Shown here in pieces: positions 62,901 through 64,000 of a DNA stretch of 64,000 nt. Position 1 is the first letter of the stretch; every line of letters starts with the position of its first letter. This stretch comes from Runella sp. SP2 (GTDB lineage: Bacteria; Bacteroidota; Bacteroidia; Cytophagales; Spirosomataceae), in contig NZ_CP031030.1 in assembly GCF_003711225.1 (NCBI RefSeq), positions 3,100,001 to 3,164,000 of the forward strand, written 5' to 3'. Position numbers and translations under genes: made by a program. The notes under the pieces were generated by a model. The model searched no databases, was not told where the DNA came from, and saw only the letters and a list, made by a program, of their open reading frames with translations.

Positions 62901-63054
62901 AATTGGTCATTACGTTGATCACGGGCGGATCCACGCTCGGGTACTCCCGTACCCCAAGGTACGAAAAGCCAATCAACCCGAAAATAATGATGATGAGCGA
63001 CATCACCACTGCCAATACGGGTCGTTGAATGCTGGTTGTTGATAATGATGCCAT
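59941..63054 (-). CDS. RND efflux transporter permease (AcrB/MexF-like)
   Basis: 1037 residues with the standard RND plan: N-terminal TM1 (VLAVVMSLIIIIFGLIGF), porter domain, the SIGLVVDDAIVVLENIYTKI motif in TM4 holding the proton-relay Asp pair, FRPIVMTSLCAILGILPIAL, and TM7-12. Inner-membrane proton-driven pump exporting drugs, dyes or metabolites with the adaptor encoded next (12 nt away). No outer-membrane factor gene is visible; it may lie beyond the window. Confidence 0.95.
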   Translation of the reverse strand: MASLSTTSIQRPVLAVVMSLIIIIFGLIGFSYLGVREYPSVDPPVINVMTNYTGANAEIIESQITEPLEESINGISGIKTLTSASRDGRSNITVEFDLGVDLETAANDVRDRVSRSLGLLPRDIDPPIVSKADADSNPIFFMNVKSDKRSMLDLNDIVERQVKERLQTISGVSSIQIWGEKRYAMRLWIDPLKLASYRLTAIDVLNALTRQNIELPSGSIEGATTELTVRTLGRLTTVDEFNNLIVKEESDRVVKFMDVGRAELAPENERTLMRRDGVPMVGVAVVPQPGANQIAIVDEVYKRIDQIKKDLPPDIVAAIGFDYTRSVRLSILEVEETIITAFILVALIIFIFLRDWRSTIIPLTAIPVSLVGTFFLMYIMGFSINVLTLLGIVLSIGLVVDDAIVVLENIYTKIEEGLSPREAAIEGSKEIYFAIISTTVTLAAVFLPIIFLQGVTGRLFREFGIVVAGSVIISAFVSLTLTPMLSSKLLKSSHSQPWLYRVTEPFFLWLNNAYESSLASFMTIRWMAWVLMIAFVGVIYALFKYEAIPSELAPMEDRRGFRVSLTMQEGATFDFTDRYLKMFGKVVEDEVKANERDALITITAPGFSTNATNTGFVRVVLSEPMMRQRSQMEIADAVQSKVAKLSGAKSFVLQDPTIQTGQRGGSSFPVSYVVQATSYEKLRAVIPELMKRVNESPMFVGTDINLKFTKPEIRLEIDRDKAQNLGVSIQDIAQTLQLGLSGRRFGYFLMNGKQYQVIGQIDRTDRDDLMDLKSLFVKSNRGELIQLDNFVKLTEQSSPPQLFRFNRSSAATITAGLAKGVTLGKALDEMDRIAKGVFDESYTTALDGQSREFKDSSSSLLFAFGLALVLIYLILAAQFESFVDPIIILLTVPLAVCGALLSLWDFGQTLNIFSQIGIITLVGLVTKNGILIVEFANQRKESGINKLQAVREAAVARFRPIVMTSLCAILGILPIALALGAGSESRVSMGISVVGGLLFSTILTLYIIPAIYSYLSSNIKPVEKKAQAPTAETEPTA

Positions 63055-63066
63055 GATAGTTTTGTT

Positions 63067-64000
63067 TTACTTCTTAATATCCACTTCTCCGCCTGCTTTC
63101 ACTTGCAAGATACCCGAAGTAATGAGGGTATCACCTGGCATCAAGCCCTTGATAATTTCGATTGTTTTATCGTTCCGAATCCCAATTTCTACCGCAATTG
63201 TTTCGGCTTTGTTATTCTTCACGATAAAGACACGGTGCCCACGAAGGTCAGGAATAACGGCTTCGGTAGGAACGATGATGGCGTTGGGTTTGGCATTTAG
63301 GATGATTTCTACACGCGCAAACGCGCCAGGCACTAACTTACGCCCTGGATTCGGGCTGGTGGCGCGCAGGGTAAGGGTACGGGTACTTGGGTCAATCTTT
63401 GGCTCAACGGCATATACTGTCCCACGGAATTTCTCATCTCCACCTTCGGTCGAGAACGTAATACTTGTTCCTTTGCGAACACTTGTGGCGTATTTGGCGG
63501 GCACCGAGAAGTCGAGTTTGGCAGGGTTTACGTTGGTGAGGGTAGCAATGCGGGTGGCATTGTTTACGTAACTTCCCGAACTGATGTAGCGCAATCCGAC
63601 AGTTCCATCAAAAGGCGCTTTAATGACCGTTTTCGCAATTTGAGCTTTTAGGTTTTCAATGTCGGCATTCATACTGTTCAAGTTGGTCAAACTGATGTCA
63701 TAATCACGCTGGCTAATGGCCTCTTTTTCCAACAATCGTTTCTGCCGCTCTTCGTTTACTTCGGCCAATTTTTTCTGGTATTCTAATTTTTGAAGTTGAG
63801 CCTGTAAATCGGCATCATTGATACGAATCAGGACTGTCCCTTTTTGGATATAGTCTCCTTCTTTAAAATTGATAGAAGTGATTCGCCCTGCAATTTCACT
63901 TCGAATTTCCACTTCTTCGTTGGCGATGATGGTACCTGTCGAGAGAATTTTCTCCTCAATTCGTTGATTTTGTACCACCAAAATCTCAATGGGAGCTGGC
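63067..64000 (-). CDS. RND efflux periplasmic adaptor (HlyD/MFP family), truncated by window end
   Basis: The frame is still open at 64000, so the N-terminus and signal lie beyond. Seen: lipoyl-like part (TGTIIANEEVEIRSEIAGRI and GDYIQKGTVLIRINDADLQA), coiled-coil hairpin (KKLAEVNEERQKRLLEKEAI), beta-barrel (VKAPFDGTVGLRYISSGS-type) and a C-terminal MGDTLITSGILQV stretch. Bridges the inner-membrane RND pump to an outer-membrane channel. Same operon as the permease. Confidence 0.93.
   Translation of the reverse strand, partial: PAPIEILVVQNQRIEEKILSTGTIIANEEVEIRSEIAGRITSINFKEGDYIQKGTVLIRINDADLQAQLQKLEYQKKLAEVNEERQKRLLEKEAISQRDYDISLTNLNSMNADIENLKAQIAKTVIKAPFDGTVGLRYISSGSYVNNATRIATLTNVNPAKLDFSVPAKYATSVRKGTSITFSTEGGDEKFRGTVYAVEPKIDPSTRTLTLRATSPNPGRKLVPGAFARVEIILNAKPNAIIVPTEAVIPDLRGHRVFIVKNNKAETIAVEIGIRNDKTIEIIKGLMPGDTLITSGILQVKAGGEVDIKK

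Noticed and set aside
1..64000. CRISPR array, rRNA or tRNA genes, replication origin
   Set aside because: No regularly spaced repeats of suitable length and no recognisable structural RNA or origin box cluster was seen by eye.

Overview
The window reads as chromosomal DNA of a Bacteroidota, most likely Cytophagales (Runella/Spirosoma-like). Supporting signs are a SusC/SusD pair, a gliding-motility C-terminal sorting domain of the type IX secretion type, TlpA proteins with an extra N-terminal domain, TPR-bearing histidine kinases, TAnnTTTG-type promoters and weak Shine-Dalgarno signals. Genus is an inference; there is no rRNA gene to test it.

1-6.3 kb: a forward carbohydrate-catabolism block: two xylose-isomerase-like TIM barrels (one cut by the window edge), an alpha/beta hydrolase, a DUF4432 aldose-epimerase-like protein, a cupin/mannose-6-phosphate-isomerase-like protein and a Gfo/Idh/MocA dehydrogenase. 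15.0-26.6 kb continues the theme with a ribose-type sugar ABC transporter (ATPase, permease, lipoprotein), SusC, SusD and a large secreted protein with a C-terminal CxxCH haem site. Together they suggest uptake and oxidative processing of a modified or keto sugar.

6.5-14.9 kb: an AT-rich accessory segment: zinc ribbon plus HNH nuclease (overlapping genes), a membrane protein, an orphan antitoxin-like gene, PhzF, a HepT/MntA toxin-antitoxin pair, small secreted proteins, and a TGTACG-ended insertion sequence whose transposase is frameshifted and which splits a secreted-protein gene in frame.

26.6-42.5 kb: mixed housekeeping and accessory genes: TlpA-like, PNPOx-like, CocE/NonD hydrolase, Rpn-type nuclease, S9 peptidase, CoA-transferase, Uma2 nuclease, a type-B T9SS surface protein, NIPSNAP, HxlR regulator, class V aminotransferase overlapping aroQ, and a solo LytTR protein. 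Dispersed palindromes lie between several of them.

42.5-59.9 kb is the most interesting part. A perfect palindrome, TCATGG-N4-CCATGA, occurs eight times here (plus degenerate copies) and was not seen elsewhere in the window. It lies 48-100 nt upstream of a four-helix membrane protein gene, a LuxI/FeeM-like N-acyl synthase + isoprenylcysteine-methyltransferase-like operon, a quinone oxidoreductase gene, and each divergent promoter of an array of histidine kinases and NarL/LuxR-type response regulators. At three loci it is doubled as two mutually reverse-complementary copies with a 7-nt spacer. I infer a local regulon, possibly a signal-synthesis and signal-sensing circuit. The same region is recombinogenic: kinase cores are duplicated, one kinase is chimeric and frameshifted, receiver-only and HTH-only regulator pieces exist, one paralogue is a decayed pseudogene and a MITE-like element is present.

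59.9-64 kb: an RND efflux permease and its adaptor (cut by the window end), reverse strand.
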